Counted from the first letter of the stretch, positions 25,601-34,312 are shown. The stretch is 54,773 nucleotides of DNA from Streptomyces sp. YIM 98790 (GCF_011421595.1 NZ_WTLH01000016.1:1-54773); one strand, 5' to 3'. Made by a program: numbers and translations. The notes: generated by a model from the sequence alone, not told the origin.

Positions 25601-26196
25601 GCCCAGTCACCGCCGATCGCCCCGGCGAACCCGCTGTAGTCCACGCTCACCTCGGTGCCGTCCGGCGCGGGCAGATCGGCGGTGAGCAGCACACCGGTCA
25701 CCCCGGCGGCACGGGCCGCCTCCTGGTCCAGCACCTCGACCTCCGGCCGGCTACCGGCCCGGCCGGCCCCGGCCGGCCGCTCCGCCGCCTTCGCGGAGCG
25801 GGGCACCCGCAGCTCCACCGGCAGCCCGCCGGGCCGCAGCGCGGCCGAGCCGTCACCGGACGGTGCCGCGGTGTCCTCGCCCGGCTCCGGCCAGCCGGCC
25901 GCGTCGCCGGAGCGGCGCGCCTCCTCCGCCTGGGCCTCGTTCTCGGCGCGCGAAGCGGCGACCAGTTCCCGGGCCTCCTCGGCGCCGAGCCCGGTCACCT
26001 CGCTCACCTCGCTCGCCCGGGGCTCGGGCAGTTCCGGGCGGCCCAGGCCGCCCGGGCCGTCCGTGGCGGCCCCGGCCATGGGCGCGAATCCCAGGGGCAT
26101 CAGCAGGGCGAGAAGCGCCGCCGTGATCAGTGTCCGGCGGGCGCGCCGCCCTGCCCGGTGCCCGCGCCGTGTGGAGGTGCCTGTACCTGTCCGCAT
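19678..26196 (-). CDS. Large secreted RHS/YD-repeat protein
   Basis: 2172 residues. A signal peptide (basic MRTGTGTSTRRGHRAGRRARR, then TLITAALLALLMPLGF and AGAA) directs export. A long beta-rich part with YD repeats follows, and the RHS core ends in YDPQTGRFLSPDP... GYSYARNNPLTYTDPSG near residue 1900. The remaining 271 residues are the variable tail: a Ser/Gly/Thr/Pro linker, an acidic helical section (TQEEYDQLTLFNF, DDVNRVMANE) and a Cys-containing end. I see no HINT, nuclease or deaminase motif. Downstream is only a terminator, so no immunity gene is adjacent. It follows a LamG/DNRLRE protein on the same strand, a pairing also seen in Streptomyces RHS loci. Confidence 0.85.
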   Translation of the reverse strand: MRTGTGTSTRRGHRAGRRARRTLITAALLALLMPLGFAPMAGAATDGPGGLGRPELPEPRASEVSEVTGLGAEEARELVAASRAENEAQAEEARRSGDAAGWPEPGEDTAAPSGDGSAALRPGGLPVELRVPRSAKAAERPAGAGRAGSRPEVEVLDQEAARAAGVTGVLLTADLPAPDGTEVSVDYSGFAGAIGGDWAGRLRLVELPGCALTTPQKPECREQTPLDSVNDRAGQTVTARIGGSPSGADGAARTAAASGPAVLAVTAASAGSGGTGSGDYSATPLSESATWEAGGSSGSFTWSYALDLPPVAAGPSPGLSLSYDSGSVDGRTATTNNQGSQVGEGFSLTESYIERSYTSCDKDGHDDVHDRCWKFDNATLVLNGLANQLVKDDATGRWRLENDDASTVTRSTGAANGDDNGEHWTVVTGDGTRYVFGLHKLPGAGTERTHSVWTVPVFGDDSGEPGYSQGGTFADRSVTQAWRWNLDYVEDTHGNVATYWYTKETNHYKKNGASSADTAYTRGGYLTRIDYGQRKDSLFTRSADARVRFFYAERCTAADCTDLNEDTADNWPDVPFDALCTSGDTDCLAESPAFFTRKRLTGIASYSWNASSAAYDKVDSWDLTQDYLDPGDIGDTSDNTLVLTSLQRTGHTGTAITVNPVEFTYHMRPNRVDAVDDILPLHRPRLNTVTSETGGIITVTYSEPECRRSELTGAAEDTNTRSCFPQYWHINGAQESSVDWFHKYRVEAVVLADPTGHNEPVEHAYAYSGAAWAYNHDPFLPESDRTWSQWRGYRKVTTRTGNLQAVRTATTSVFFQGMHGDRLADGSARSRQLTAVSLPGLAIPAVTDHEQYAGMIRQSITYDGATALSTRVHEPWSRTTATQSVPDARDAKARYVRIAKTTDHTLLTATGAWRSRTQRTTYDDYGMARLQEDLGQDGVSGDETCTRTWYARNDALGIIATTSRERTVARPCSAGEADLDLPADSSRRGDVLNDTATVYDNPDATGWSPGQQPVKGEVTWSGRPTGYPAAAGSGERHPTGWQTVMTNTHDALGRVVSATDAAGNTTTTAFTPADGGPVTRITVTNPLGHIERTFYDPRRALALRSYDANLKKTELTHDALGRITAVWLPNRNRAAGYGANLTFEYRISNTGQSSIATSRIKADGTSYLTTYEIYDSLLRPLQTQAPAAQGGRLLTDTRYDSAGRAFQTYADIFDPATEPKGTYARAEYGEAPRQHNITFDGAGRTVADTLLVYGTERWTTETSYTGDSTATSAVTGGTAARTVVDVRGRTVERRSYNGPDPEDPDWGGAAGSGHLATRFEYAPDGRLLTLTDPGGAVRTHSYDLYGRTVEIDDPTSGRLTKQYNALDLETSRTDARGETVLTRYDALGRPTGTWAGTVSDATRMTGHTYDGLVKGHPESSTRYVGGTDGLAYTRQITAYDSLYRVTGEEMRLDADDPLVAAGAPQTIPLAAAYRIDGTLGSVTEPALGGLPQETVSYERNALGLVTKVTGAAGYLLHADYSPQGRPQQLTLGLSSSPERQKTYLTQTYEEGTGRLLRSHVTDQTHPYMLQDLNYRYDDAGNVLSIEDPTHLGGTSAADLQCFSYDGQRRLTDVWTPAAGDCSTGNRSASNLGGPAPHWTSYSYDNASGSRTGETRRTAGGTQTTAYCYTDPARPYALTGLVTDGTCAGEPDQEFRYDDAGNTTGRPGPAGDQQLSWNSENRLARAEDTAGTTEYLYDADGGLLIRRNPDGESVLYAGSTEFRLEADGRVWAQRYYAADDRTVAVRTNDTGQEKVHYLAGDQYGTSSLAVEALNQDFAKRYTMPFGSERTEGAIGTWVDDKGFLGKTDDPGTGLVQVGARQYDPQTGRFLSPDPVLDVTSADQMQGYSYARNNPLTYTDPSGLLDCNMLPPEDAAQCRGWGSSGSSKRSSGGSTNFQGNPGTPGNTGSSGTWFPHGPSAKPAGGGRGTSGGDTRPAASDKDLFLGRELTQEEYDQLTLFNFRLQMEIDRSLTIDDVNRVMANEMIVMNEVHFLARLCSFRSGDYDACYTELTRQPEPVGGDPEPEESERPEPEVPFLSVHQDMSPLGYADLLGHLAVGDHEAARETFESIMRGNVYEQALKKLVSGSPAGIYTGAQDFAHNPRDPLLGPWRRKISDGLRHLAWGFGCSGGKFC

Positions 26197-26405
26197 CAAG
26201 AGATCCCGCCCATGCCGTGGTGTCGGTCGGAGGAGAGGTCGGTGGAAAGGGGAGAGCGCAGAGGAGAAGCCGGAGAAGACGGTGGAGAGGGTCGAGACGG
26301 TGGAGGAGGAGAGGGAGGGGGCGGGCCGCCGGTCCGGGCCGCCGGGCCCGGGCGCGCTGCAGGGGCGGGGACGCGGCGGCCCGGTGACCGCGTCCCCGCC
26401 CGCCG

Positions 26406-29400
26406 TCACAGGCCGGTCACCTCGGCGACCTGCTGCTCACTGGCCAGGGCACCGGACCAGACACGCACATCGGTGATCCGGCCGGGCAGGTGGTGCCCCC
26501 AGGTCTGGTCGCTCATGCCCTTGCCGACCGCCAGTTCGCCGGCTCCGCTGAGGGTGGCGAACGCCCCGGGTTCGCCATTGCGCTCTCCCCCGACGTAGAG
26601 GCTGATCTTCCCGAACGGGGCCTCGTAGGTGCCGGTGAGGCGTACCTCGCCGTCCAGCACGGCCGGTTCGTCGGAGCTGACGGAGGAGAAGGTGCCGTCG
26701 CTCAGCCGGCGGCCGAAGTGCCAGATACCGACCGGCAGTTCCCGTTCCTCTCCCAGGTCGTCGATGACCAGGTCCTTGCCGGTCAGTTCGAACCACAGCC
26801 CCCAGGCCGAGCCGTCGGCGGTGCGCTGGCCGACGACCTGTGCGGCGTAGCCCACGGGTTTCGCGGCCAGCGCGGCTCCGTCCGCCTCGACCGAGGCGGT
26901 GACCGTGAAGGAGCCGCGGTCGTCCACCACCGGGCCGGGGGTGGTGCCCGCCGCGTCGGTGCCGTTCAGCGCGAGTGCCTCGCCGTCCAGGACGGCGCCG
27001 CCCTCCAGGGCCAGATCCCGGCCGTAGCCGGCGCCCGCGTCGGGCAGCGGGCCGCCGCCCTCGGCGCCCTGCGGGTCCCAGGCCGCGACCAGTTCGGTGT
27101 CGGCGTACCCCTCGGTGGTCAGCACCCGGGCTTCCCTCTTCACTTCCTCCCTGGTCAGCGCGCGCTGCCAGACGGCGACCTCGTCGATGCTGCCGGCGAA
27201 GTGGAAATGGCGGACCCCGGCCCACTGGTAGCGCCCGATCTGCAGGGGGCCGGGTGCCGCCCAGGAGCCCTCGTGGTAGGCCGTGCTGTACTGCTGGCGG
27301 CCGTTCACGTACAGGGTGAGTGCGCCGGTCCGCGGGTCGTAGGTGCCCGCCACATGGGTCCACACGCCGAGCTGCGGTTCCAGCACCGAGAACCTGCCGA
27401 AGTACGCCCGGCCGGTGGCTTCGTCCGACTCCTTCACCCCGAAGAACCAGATGTCGCGATCCGCGAGGTAGGCGAGGATGAAGGGGCTGTACTGCTGCCC
27501 GTCCTGGGACAGGATGATCTGGTCGTTGTCCTTGTGGTCCAGGCGCACCCAGGCGGCGACGGTGTAGGGGGAGCGGGTCTCCAGCACCGGCCCGGCCGTC
27601 CGGGCGTGGTCGTCGGTGCCGTCCAGGAGCATGCCGCGGTCGGTCACGGGCTCGGGCAGCAGTTCCCCCGAGGAGTCCCGGGTGAGCAGGCCGCGCCGTC
27701 CCCGGTCGTCGCGGGCCGCGCCGCCGTAGAGGGTGGCGTCGTGCTGCGGGGCGCCGTCGGCGGTGGCGGAGTCCACGGCGGGGCCGGTGGTCTCGCCGAA
27801 GTGCCAGCGCGCCACCGGGCCGTCGCCCATGGCGACCAGGAAGTCGAAGACCGCCTGCTCGCCCCAGCGTCCGACGGTGTCCTTGGCCCGCGCGGTGACC
27901 TGGACGGTGCCGGACTCCTCCGGGTCGAAGGAGGCCGTCCAGGCGGAGCCGGAGGCGGTGGCGCTGCGCCAGGTGGTCTCGGTGGACAGCCGGTACTGGA
28001 TGGCGGTGACGGGGTCGTCACCGGATGCGGCGCGGAAGGTGAGGGTGGCCTGCTCGCCGGGGCCGCCGGCGGCGGGGCAGTCGTTGGGCAGGCACTCCGC
28101 GTAGGGCGCGCCGATGCTGATCTGCGGTGCCTTCGGTGCGGTGGGGTCGACCTTGAAGTAGCACCAGCCCGGGGAGGACTGGGTGGAGTCGCTGGAGATG
28201 AACTTGATCTCGTCGTTCCACAGGTAGTACGCCCGGTTCCAGGCCCGGTAGCGGTAGAGGGTGTCCTCCGCCAGGGTGGTGGGCCAGTTGATGGTCATGG
28301 TGGTGCCGTGGCCCACATAGCCGGTGGAGGGACGCTCGGTCGGGGTGCGGGTGTTGGACCAGGTGCCGTCCGCGTTCCGCTTGTCCACGTCGAACACCGC
28401 CCGGCCGGTCATGCTGTCGCCGCCGGGGGCGGCCCGCACCGTGGCCTTGAGCGTCGGGTTGGGGCTGGCCACGATCTGCGGGGAGGAGGAACTCCTCTCG
28501 CACACCGTGCCGCTGCCGGTCACCACGCCCACGTTGGTCGGCTTGTCCGGCAGCGAGCTGTAGACCACCGACAGCACCGCGTCGTTGCGGAACCGCTTCC
28601 AGTAGCTGGTGTCGGACTCGCTGCGCGCCTTGAGCATCAGGTTCAGCCGGGAGAACTCCCCCTTGGCGAACTTCTTCACCGTGGAGGTCAGGGTGCTGGT
28701 GCTGAACTCCACCGGAGCCGGGGGCTGCGAGGGGCTGCACGCGGTGCCGCGCCCGTGGTTCACATTGCGGCTGCCCATGGTGCCCAGGTGCGAGGGGCCT
28801 GGCCACTTGGTGGACGAGGAGAAACCGTTGGTGCGCACCAGGTCCACGGTGCGCGGATCACACACGAAGGACCACGCCTGGGTGGCCCGGAAGGTGGCCT
28901 GCAGCACGTTCTTGCCGGCCAGCGCGTCCGGGGTGAACTGGAAGTACAGCCGCTGGGTGTAGTTCGCCGTGCTGCACACATAGCCGTTCCAGGTGCCGCA
29001 CCGGCCGGTGCCCTTGCCGGTGTTCTCCGCGCCGTTGCCCCAGTTGTAGTTGACGTACCCGTCGGAGCGCAGCAGCGTGCGCCGCGACATGGACAGCCCC
29101 ACCGGAGGGTCGATGTACAGCGGGAACGCCTCGGCCGGGGTGCCGGTCAGCATCTTCTGGTCCGGCACCAGGGTCAGCGCATCCTGCGACAGCTCGGTCT
29201 CCGGCTCGGCCACGGTGTCGGCGTGCCCGGGCTCGCGCTCGCGTGCCACCGCGCCCTCACCGGCCGCGTCCCGGGCGGCCGGGGAACGCCCGGCTCCGGC
29301 GGCGGACGGCTCTTCCGGGGCTCCCCCGGCCGCCGCGGCCTTCCCTGCGGAGTCCCACATCAGGGCCGGGGCGGCCTGGAACACGGCGTTGCCGTTGGCG

Positions 29401-30083
29401 TCGTCGGCGCGGAAGGTGCCGCCGGCGCCCTCGCGCAGGGTCAGCCCCTCGGCCGTCAGCGGGTACTCCAGGCGGCGCAGCGCCGGCTGGGCCGCCGCCT
29501 GGGGCGTCTTCACCACCAGGACGTGGGAGAAGCCCTCCGCCTCGGCGGTGACCTGCAGGTCCACACCGGGCAGGACCTCCCGGTACAGCGCACTCGGCCC
29601 GTCCAGCTCCGGCTCCGGGAGCGGATGCGGCCACTGGACGGTCAGGGTCTGCCCGTCCCGGGTGAGGGAGGCCATGGCCCGGTCGCCGCCGCCGGAGAAG
29701 CTCATCCGCGCCGCCGCCGCCCGGGGGCCGACCGTGCCGTCCTCGCGCACCTCCAAGGTGGCGTCCGGCTCGGTCCAGCCGCCGTCCGCATCCCGCACCC
29801 GGACCGGCACCGCCGACATCTCCAGCGTGAAGGTGCCGTCCTCCGGGTTGGCGAACACCGTGGTGTACTCGCTGCGTTCGCCGACGACCTCGACCTGTTC
29901 GCCGGTGCGCCCGGCCTCCGCCGACGCCCGCGCCGCCTCGGTGGCGGGCCCCTCCTGCGCCGTTCCGGTGACGCCTCCGTCATCGTCCGGGTTCGCCCGG
30001 GCGTCCGGTGTGGCGGTGAGCACCAGCGCGCACAGCGCGGCCACCGCACCCGCCCCGTGACGCCACCGCCGCGCGGCAGCCAT
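26406..30083 (-). CDS. Secreted LamG/DNRLRE-domain protein
   Basis: 1225 residues. Signal peptide WRHGAGAVAALCALVLTATPDARA. The N-terminal third is beta-rich, and a DNRLRE-like domain follows (RTLLRSDGYVNYNWG... QRLYFQFTPDALAGKNV). After FN3-like segments there are two LamG/concanavalin-like domains: PYTVAAWVRLDHKDNDQ through FAGSIDEVAVWQRALT, and a degenerate one reaching ITDVRVWSGAL at the end. Such proteins are cell-surface or extracellular binding proteins. The ATG at 30083 follows GGGGGGAGATG. It is 209 bp upstream of the RHS gene, and both are probably expressed and act together. Confidence 0.85.
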   Translation of the reverse strand: MAAARRWRHGAGAVAALCALVLTATPDARANPDDDGGVTGTAQEGPATEAARASAEAGRTGEQVEVVGERSEYTTVFANPEDGTFTLEMSAVPVRVRDADGGWTEPDATLEVREDGTVGPRAAAARMSFSGGGDRAMASLTRDGQTLTVQWPHPLPEPELDGPSALYREVLPGVDLQVTAEAEGFSHVLVVKTPQAAAQPALRRLEYPLTAEGLTLREGAGGTFRADDANGNAVFQAAPALMWDSAGKAAAAGGAPEEPSAAGAGRSPAARDAAGEGAVAREREPGHADTVAEPETELSQDALTLVPDQKMLTGTPAEAFPLYIDPPVGLSMSRRTLLRSDGYVNYNWGNGAENTGKGTGRCGTWNGYVCSTANYTQRLYFQFTPDALAGKNVLQATFRATQAWSFVCDPRTVDLVRTNGFSSSTKWPGPSHLGTMGSRNVNHGRGTACSPSQPPAPVEFSTSTLTSTVKKFAKGEFSRLNLMLKARSESDTSYWKRFRNDAVLSVVYSSLPDKPTNVGVVTGSGTVCERSSSSPQIVASPNPTLKATVRAAPGGDSMTGRAVFDVDKRNADGTWSNTRTPTERPSTGYVGHGTTMTINWPTTLAEDTLYRYRAWNRAYYLWNDEIKFISSDSTQSSPGWCYFKVDPTAPKAPQISIGAPYAECLPNDCPAAGGPGEQATLTFRAASGDDPVTAIQYRLSTETTWRSATASGSAWTASFDPEESGTVQVTARAKDTVGRWGEQAVFDFLVAMGDGPVARWHFGETTGPAVDSATADGAPQHDATLYGGAARDDRGRRGLLTRDSSGELLPEPVTDRGMLLDGTDDHARTAGPVLETRSPYTVAAWVRLDHKDNDQIILSQDGQQYSPFILAYLADRDIWFFGVKESDEATGRAYFGRFSVLEPQLGVWTHVAGTYDPRTGALTLYVNGRQQYSTAYHEGSWAAPGPLQIGRYQWAGVRHFHFAGSIDEVAVWQRALTREEVKREARVLTTEGYADTELVAAWDPQGAEGGGPLPDAGAGYGRDLALEGGAVLDGEALALNGTDAAGTTPGPVVDDRGSFTVTASVEADGAALAAKPVGYAAQVVGQRTADGSAWGLWFELTGKDLVIDDLGEERELPVGIWHFGRRLSDGTFSSVSSDEPAVLDGEVRLTGTYEAPFGKISLYVGGERNGEPGAFATLSGAGELAVGKGMSDQTWGHHLPGRITDVRVWSGALASEQQVAEVTGL

Positions 30084-30127
30084 GTTCACATCTCCCCCCA
30101 AAGCATGGAACTGATGTGGCAACCACG

Positions 30128-30158
30128 AATCTATCTACGGGTGTTGTGCTCTTGTCAA
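30128..30158 (-). promoter_or_regulatory. Putative promoter of the LamG-RHS unit
   Basis: A consensus -35 TTGACA (30158-30153 on the minus strand) is followed by TAGATA (15-bp spacer) or TAGATT (19-bp spacer) in an AT-rich segment, about 45-50 bp before the LamG start. Spacing is off the optimum either way, so assignment is tentative. Confidence 0.45.
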
Positions 30159-30188
30159 TGGGACCGATCACCAGAACGCCGCCGCGGG

Positions 30189-30224
30189 GAGGGGGATGCG
30201 GTGCGCAGGCACCGCATCCCCCTC
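30189..30224 (-). terminator. Terminator of the GH39-to-GH127 operon
   Basis: A perfect 16-bp stem (GAGGGGGATGCGGTGC and complement) with a 4-base loop starts 40 bp after the GH127 stop and separates the operon from the LamG promoter. Confidence 0.85.
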
Positions 30225-30263
30225 GGGTCCGTACTCCGCCGTGCCGCTTCCCGCCGCGGACGG

Positions 30264-32312
30264 TCAGCGGGGAGGGGCGACGGGGAGCCAGACCCGCATG
30301 GCGGTGGGGCCGTTCTCGGCCCACCGGTAGTAGGGGGTGAGGGCGACCTCGGCGGACGCCGTGCGCCCGCCGTCACCGCCGTCACCGCCGCCGGGCCCGG
30401 TGCGGTACGGCCATTCCGCCTCCGGGCCGGTGCGGGCGGTGAGCAGCGCGCGCACGCCCACCGTGCCGCCGTCGCCGTCCACCGGGGCGGTGCCGGGGTC
30501 CACCGCCAGGTCCTCCAGCACGGCACCGCCGGGCAGGGCGGCGGATTCGGCGCAGTAGACCAGCGGGCCGCGTTCCACCGCCACGCAGCCGCGCAGCGCG
30601 TCGATCCGCGCGTCGGGCCAGGTGAAGCGGGGCGTCACCGGCAGCCGCAGCCGGATCTCCTCGCCCGCGGCGAGCTCCCGGTCCAGCACCGCCCAGCCGG
30701 GGGCGGCAGGGCGCCGCCGGCCGCCCTCCTCCAGTTCGGCGCCGCGGGCCCAGGACGGCACCCGCAGCCGCAGCGCCACCGGGCCCGGCGGGGCCTGCTC
30801 CACCCGCACGGTGACCAGCCCGCGGTGCGGGTAGCCGGTCTCCACGGACAGGGCGAGCGGACGGCCGTCGCCCAGCTCGGTGGTGATCCGGGCGGGCGCG
30901 TACTGCAGCAGGGTCAGCTCCCGCTCCCCGGCCGCGGCCAGGTGGGTGTGCCAGGCGGCCAGGGTGCGGGCCACATTGGTCGGGCAGCAGGACACGTCGA
31001 ACCAGGCGGCGCGGGTGCCGCCCTCCGCCCGCGGGCTGACCGCGCCGTCGTCGGTCGGTTCGCCGGGTGCCCGCTGCTGGAGCGGGTTGGCGTAGAAGAA
31101 GGCCCGGCCGTCGGAGCGCGGCGAGGCGGCGATGACGTTGTAGCAGGTCCGCTCGATGAGATCGGCGTACCGCACCTGGCCGGTGGCCAGGAACAGCCGC
31201 CAGGAGACCATCACCGAGGCGACCCCGGCGCAGGTCTCGCAGTAGGCGCGGTCCGCGGGCAGCTCCCAGTCCTCGCCGAAGCCCTCGTCCTGGTGGCGCG
31301 AGCCCATGCCGCCGGTCAGATGGGTGCGCCGGGCCACGGTGCGGCTCCACTGCCGCTCGATCGCCGTCAGCAGTTCCTTGTCCTCGTGCTCGACGGCCAC
31401 GTCCACGGCCGCGGCGGACAGGTACAGGGCGCGCACCGCGTGGCCGCGCCACACCTCGGCGTGCCGGACGGGGATGTCGTCCTGGAAGTAGGCGCGGCCC
31501 AGCGGGATGTCCTTCAGGGTGCGGTGGCCGCGGCGGTCCAGGAACAGCCGCGCCTGGGCCAGGTAGCGGGGCTCGTCCAGGGCCCGGCCCAGTTCGGCCA
31601 GGCCGGCCTCGATGCCGGGGTGGCCGCAGATGCCGGGCAGCGGCCCGTCCGGGCCGAAGACGGCGCAGACGTGGTCGGCCGCGCGGCGGGCCACGGTCAC
31701 CAGCTCGTCCTCGCCGGCGGCGCCCTCGCCGGCGGTGCGGACCCGGGCCACGGCGGCCTGGAGCAGATGCCCGGTGCAGTACAGCTCGTGGCCGAATTCC
31801 AGGTCGCTGTAGCGGGGCGGCCGGCCGGGGTGGCCGAAGCAGGTGTTGAGGTAGCCGTCCGGGTCCTGGGCGCGGGCGATGCGGGCGGTCAGGCGGCGGA
31901 TCGCGGCCTCGTGGCGGGGGTCGCCGGTGCGGCCGTGCTCCCAGGACAGGGCCTCCAGCAGCTTGTAGACCTCGGAGTCGGAGAAGGACCAGCCGGGCCG
32001 CTCCGGGCCGGTGGTGCCCTCGGCCACCCGGTCGAAGTTGGCCAGCCAGCCGACCCGTTCCATCCACCGCTCGCAGTGGTCGAGGGTGGCGGTGGCGTTG
32101 GTGTGCTGGAGATCCGCCCACAGACCGCCGGTGAGCGTCACCTCGGTGAGGCCCAGCGGGCGCAGCGGGCCCCGGGACGGTGCCACGGGGCCGCCGGGAC
32201 CGCCCGGGCGGCCGGGGCTGCCCGCTCTGCCGCCGTGCCCGGGGGCCCGGACGCCGGCGGCGGTGGGGTGGGGGGCGTGGTCCGCCGCGGTCATGTCGGT
32301 GTTCTCCCTCAT
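30264..32312 (-). CDS. GH127 beta-L-arabinofuranosidase
   Basis: 682 residues of the GH127 (HypBA1) family, which releases beta-L-arabinofuranose using a zinc-bound cysteine nucleophile. Active-site residues align with HypBA1: Glu343 (HQDEGFGEDW), Glu359 and Cys361 (CETCAG), and Cys442-Cys443 (DVSCCPTN). There is no signal peptide, so it acts in the cytoplasm on imported oligosaccharides. The N-terminal 50 residues are a Gly/Pro-rich, probably disordered extension. The ATG overlaps the GH31 stop (ATGA), making it the last gene of the operon before a strong hairpin. Confidence 0.92.
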   Translation of the reverse strand: MRENTDMTAADHAPHPTAAGVRAPGHGGRAGSPGRPGGPGGPVAPSRGPLRPLGLTEVTLTGGLWADLQHTNATATLDHCERWMERVGWLANFDRVAEGTTGPERPGWSFSDSEVYKLLEALSWEHGRTGDPRHEAAIRRLTARIARAQDPDGYLNTCFGHPGRPPRYSDLEFGHELYCTGHLLQAAVARVRTAGEGAAGEDELVTVARRAADHVCAVFGPDGPLPGICGHPGIEAGLAELGRALDEPRYLAQARLFLDRRGHRTLKDIPLGRAYFQDDIPVRHAEVWRGHAVRALYLSAAAVDVAVEHEDKELLTAIERQWSRTVARRTHLTGGMGSRHQDEGFGEDWELPADRAYCETCAGVASVMVSWRLFLATGQVRYADLIERTCYNVIAASPRSDGRAFFYANPLQQRAPGEPTDDGAVSPRAEGGTRAAWFDVSCCPTNVARTLAAWHTHLAAAGERELTLLQYAPARITTELGDGRPLALSVETGYPHRGLVTVRVEQAPPGPVALRLRVPSWARGAELEEGGRRRPAAPGWAVLDRELAAGEEIRLRLPVTPRFTWPDARIDALRGCVAVERGPLVYCAESAALPGGAVLEDLAVDPGTAPVDGDGGTVGVRALLTARTGPEAEWPYRTGPGGGDGGDGGRTASAEVALTPYYRWAENGPTAMRVWLPVAPPR

Positions 32313-34312
32313 GCGGTCAACGGGACGTCGGCACCCTCACGGGTGAGGACGGGGATGCGGTCCAGCGGCGCGTCGGCGGTCACGGTGCGCCCGCCGTCGT
32401 GGGTCGCTCCGGTGGCCGGGTCGTGCCAGCGGGTGCCGGCCGGGAGGTAGACCTCCCGGGAGCGGGCGCCGGGCTCGGCGACCGGGGCGACCAGCAGGTC
32501 CGGGCCGAGGAGGAACTGGTCCTCGACCGTCCAGGCGTGCGGATCACCGGGGTGGTCCACGAACAGCGGGCGCATCGGCGGCAGACCGCTGCGGGCGGCC
32601 TCGGCCATCTGCCGGTGCAGGTAGGGGCGCAGCCGCTCGCGCAGGTGCAGCAGACCGGAGAGGATGCGGTACGCCTCCTCGCCGAAGGACCACACCTCGT
32701 TGGGGCCGCCGCTCTGGTCGTGGCCGGTGGGGATGCGCGGCTCGCGGTCGCCGTGCAGCCGGAACAGGGGGCAGAACACGCCGAACTGGAACCAGCGGAT
32801 CATCAGTTCCCGGTAGGCCGGGTCGCGGGCGTCGCCGCCGTGGAAGCCGCCGATGTCGCTGGTCCACCAGGGGATGCCGGAGAGCGCGATGCTCAGGCCG
32901 GCCCGGATCTGCTGCCGCAGCGACTCCCAGGTGGCGGGGATGTCGCCGGACCAGACGGCCGCCCCGTACTTCTGTGCCCCGGCCCAGGCGGAGCGGCACA
33001 GCAGCACGGTCGGCGGCTCGCCGTCCGCGGCCATGCCCTCGGCGAACAGCCGGGCGTTGTCCCGGGGGTAGGCGCAGGCGGTCTCGGCGCCGGGCCCGGC
33101 GTACAGGGCCAGGTGGGCCGGGTGGGCGGGGTTCAGTTCGGGCTCGCAGGCGTCCAGCCAGAAGACCCGGATGCCCAGCGAGCGGTAGTTGCGCCGGACG
33201 AGATCCCAGACGAACGCGCGGGTCTCCGGGTTGCTGGGGTCGTAGAAGGCGACCGGCATGGGCGCGGCCATGCCCTTGTCGCGGATGGTCTGGTGGAACT
33301 CCACGCCCTGGTCGGTGCCGGCCAGCAGGCCGCGGTCGCGGTAGGTCTCCCAGTGCTCGGAGAGCGGGGAGACGGTGGGCCAGACGGACACCATCAGCTC
33401 CACGCCCATGGCGGCCAGTTCCTCGGTCATGGCCTTGGGGTCGGGCCATTCGGCCGTGTCGAAGCGGTAGTCGCCCATGGCGGACCAGTGGAAGTAGTCG
33501 GCGACGACGACGGACAGCGGCAGGCCGCGGCGGCGGTGCTCGCGGGCCACCGCAAGCAGCTCCTCCTGGTCGCGGTAGCGGAGCTTGGACTGCCAGAAAC
33601 CGCTTGCCCAGGAGGGGAGTTCGGGGGCGTGCCCGGTGGCGTCGGCGTACCGGGCGAGGACGGCGGCCGGGGTGGGGGCGGCGGTGAACCAGTAGTCGAT
33701 CTCCCGGGCCTGCCCGGCCTGCCAGCGGGTGGCGTTGGCGGCGAACTCCACCCGGCCGAGCGCGGGCAGGTTCCACAGCATCCCGTAGCCGCGGCTGGAG
33801 AGCACGAACGGGATGTTCACCTCGCCGTTGCGCTGCACCAGGTCCAGGGCCAGGCCCTTGAGGTCGAGCCGGCCGTGGGTGCGCTGGCCCATGCCGTACA
33901 GCCGCTCCCCGTCGTAGGCGGCGAACTGCTGGTGGACCTCGTAGCCGCCGGAGCGGTTGCCGGTGAGGACGCGGGCGCCGGGCATCCAGAAGTGCTCGCG
34001 GCTCTCGGCCAGCAGCTCCTCCCCCGTGGAGGTGCGCCGGAAGGTGAGCAGCGGTTCGGGGTAGGCCGCGGTGCGGTCGAAGCGGACCTCGACGGTGAGC
34101 TCGCCGTGGACCAGCTCGGCGCGGTCCGTGCCGGTGGTGATCCGCGGCGGGGCGCAGGGCGGGGGTTCGTCCAGGGCGCCGTGGCTCACGGCGGGTATCC
34201 GGAAGCGGGAGGCCCGCACCCGGACGCTGTCGGCTCCCCACGCCCGGACGGTCAGCACCTCGTGCCGGTGCCGGACCTCCAGGCAGGTGGGGGACGTGCG
34301 GAAGTACACCAT
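32309..34312 (-). CDS. GH31 alpha-glycosidase (alpha-xylosidase/alpha-glucosidase type)
   Basis: 667 residues of GH31. The nucleophile is Asp387 in RVFWLDACEPE and the acid/base is Asp457 in AVWSGDIPATWESL. GIPWWTSDIGGFHGG is also typical of the family. There is no signal peptide, so it is cytoplasmic. The N-domain motif GERLYGMGQRTHGRLDLKG is characteristic of YicI-like members, which act on alpha-xylosides. Substrate within this operon is unproven; alpha-linked galactosyl, xylosyl or glucosyl caps on arabinose-containing oligosaccharides are possible. ATG 34312 with GGGAAG upstream; 56 bp after the second permease gene. Confidence 0.88.
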   Translation of the reverse strand: MVYFRTSPTCLEVRHRHEVLTVRAWGADSVRVRASRFRIPAVSHGALDEPPPCAPPRITTGTDRAELVHGELTVEVRFDRTAAYPEPLLTFRRTSTGEELLAESREHFWMPGARVLTGNRSGGYEVHQQFAAYDGERLYGMGQRTHGRLDLKGLALDLVQRNGEVNIPFVLSSRGYGMLWNLPALGRVEFAANATRWQAGQAREIDYWFTAAPTPAAVLARYADATGHAPELPSWASGFWQSKLRYRDQEELLAVAREHRRRGLPLSVVVADYFHWSAMGDYRFDTAEWPDPKAMTEELAAMGVELMVSVWPTVSPLSEHWETYRDRGLLAGTDQGVEFHQTIRDKGMAAPMPVAFYDPSNPETRAFVWDLVRRNYRSLGIRVFWLDACEPELNPAHPAHLALYAGPGAETACAYPRDNARLFAEGMAADGEPPTVLLCRSAWAGAQKYGAAVWSGDIPATWESLRQQIRAGLSIALSGIPWWTSDIGGFHGGDARDPAYRELMIRWFQFGVFCPLFRLHGDREPRIPTGHDQSGGPNEVWSFGEEAYRILSGLLHLRERLRPYLHRQMAEAARSGLPPMRPLFVDHPGDPHAWTVEDQFLLGPDLLVAPVAEPGARSREVYLPAGTRWHDPATGATHDGGRTVTADAPLDRIPVLTREGADVPLTA

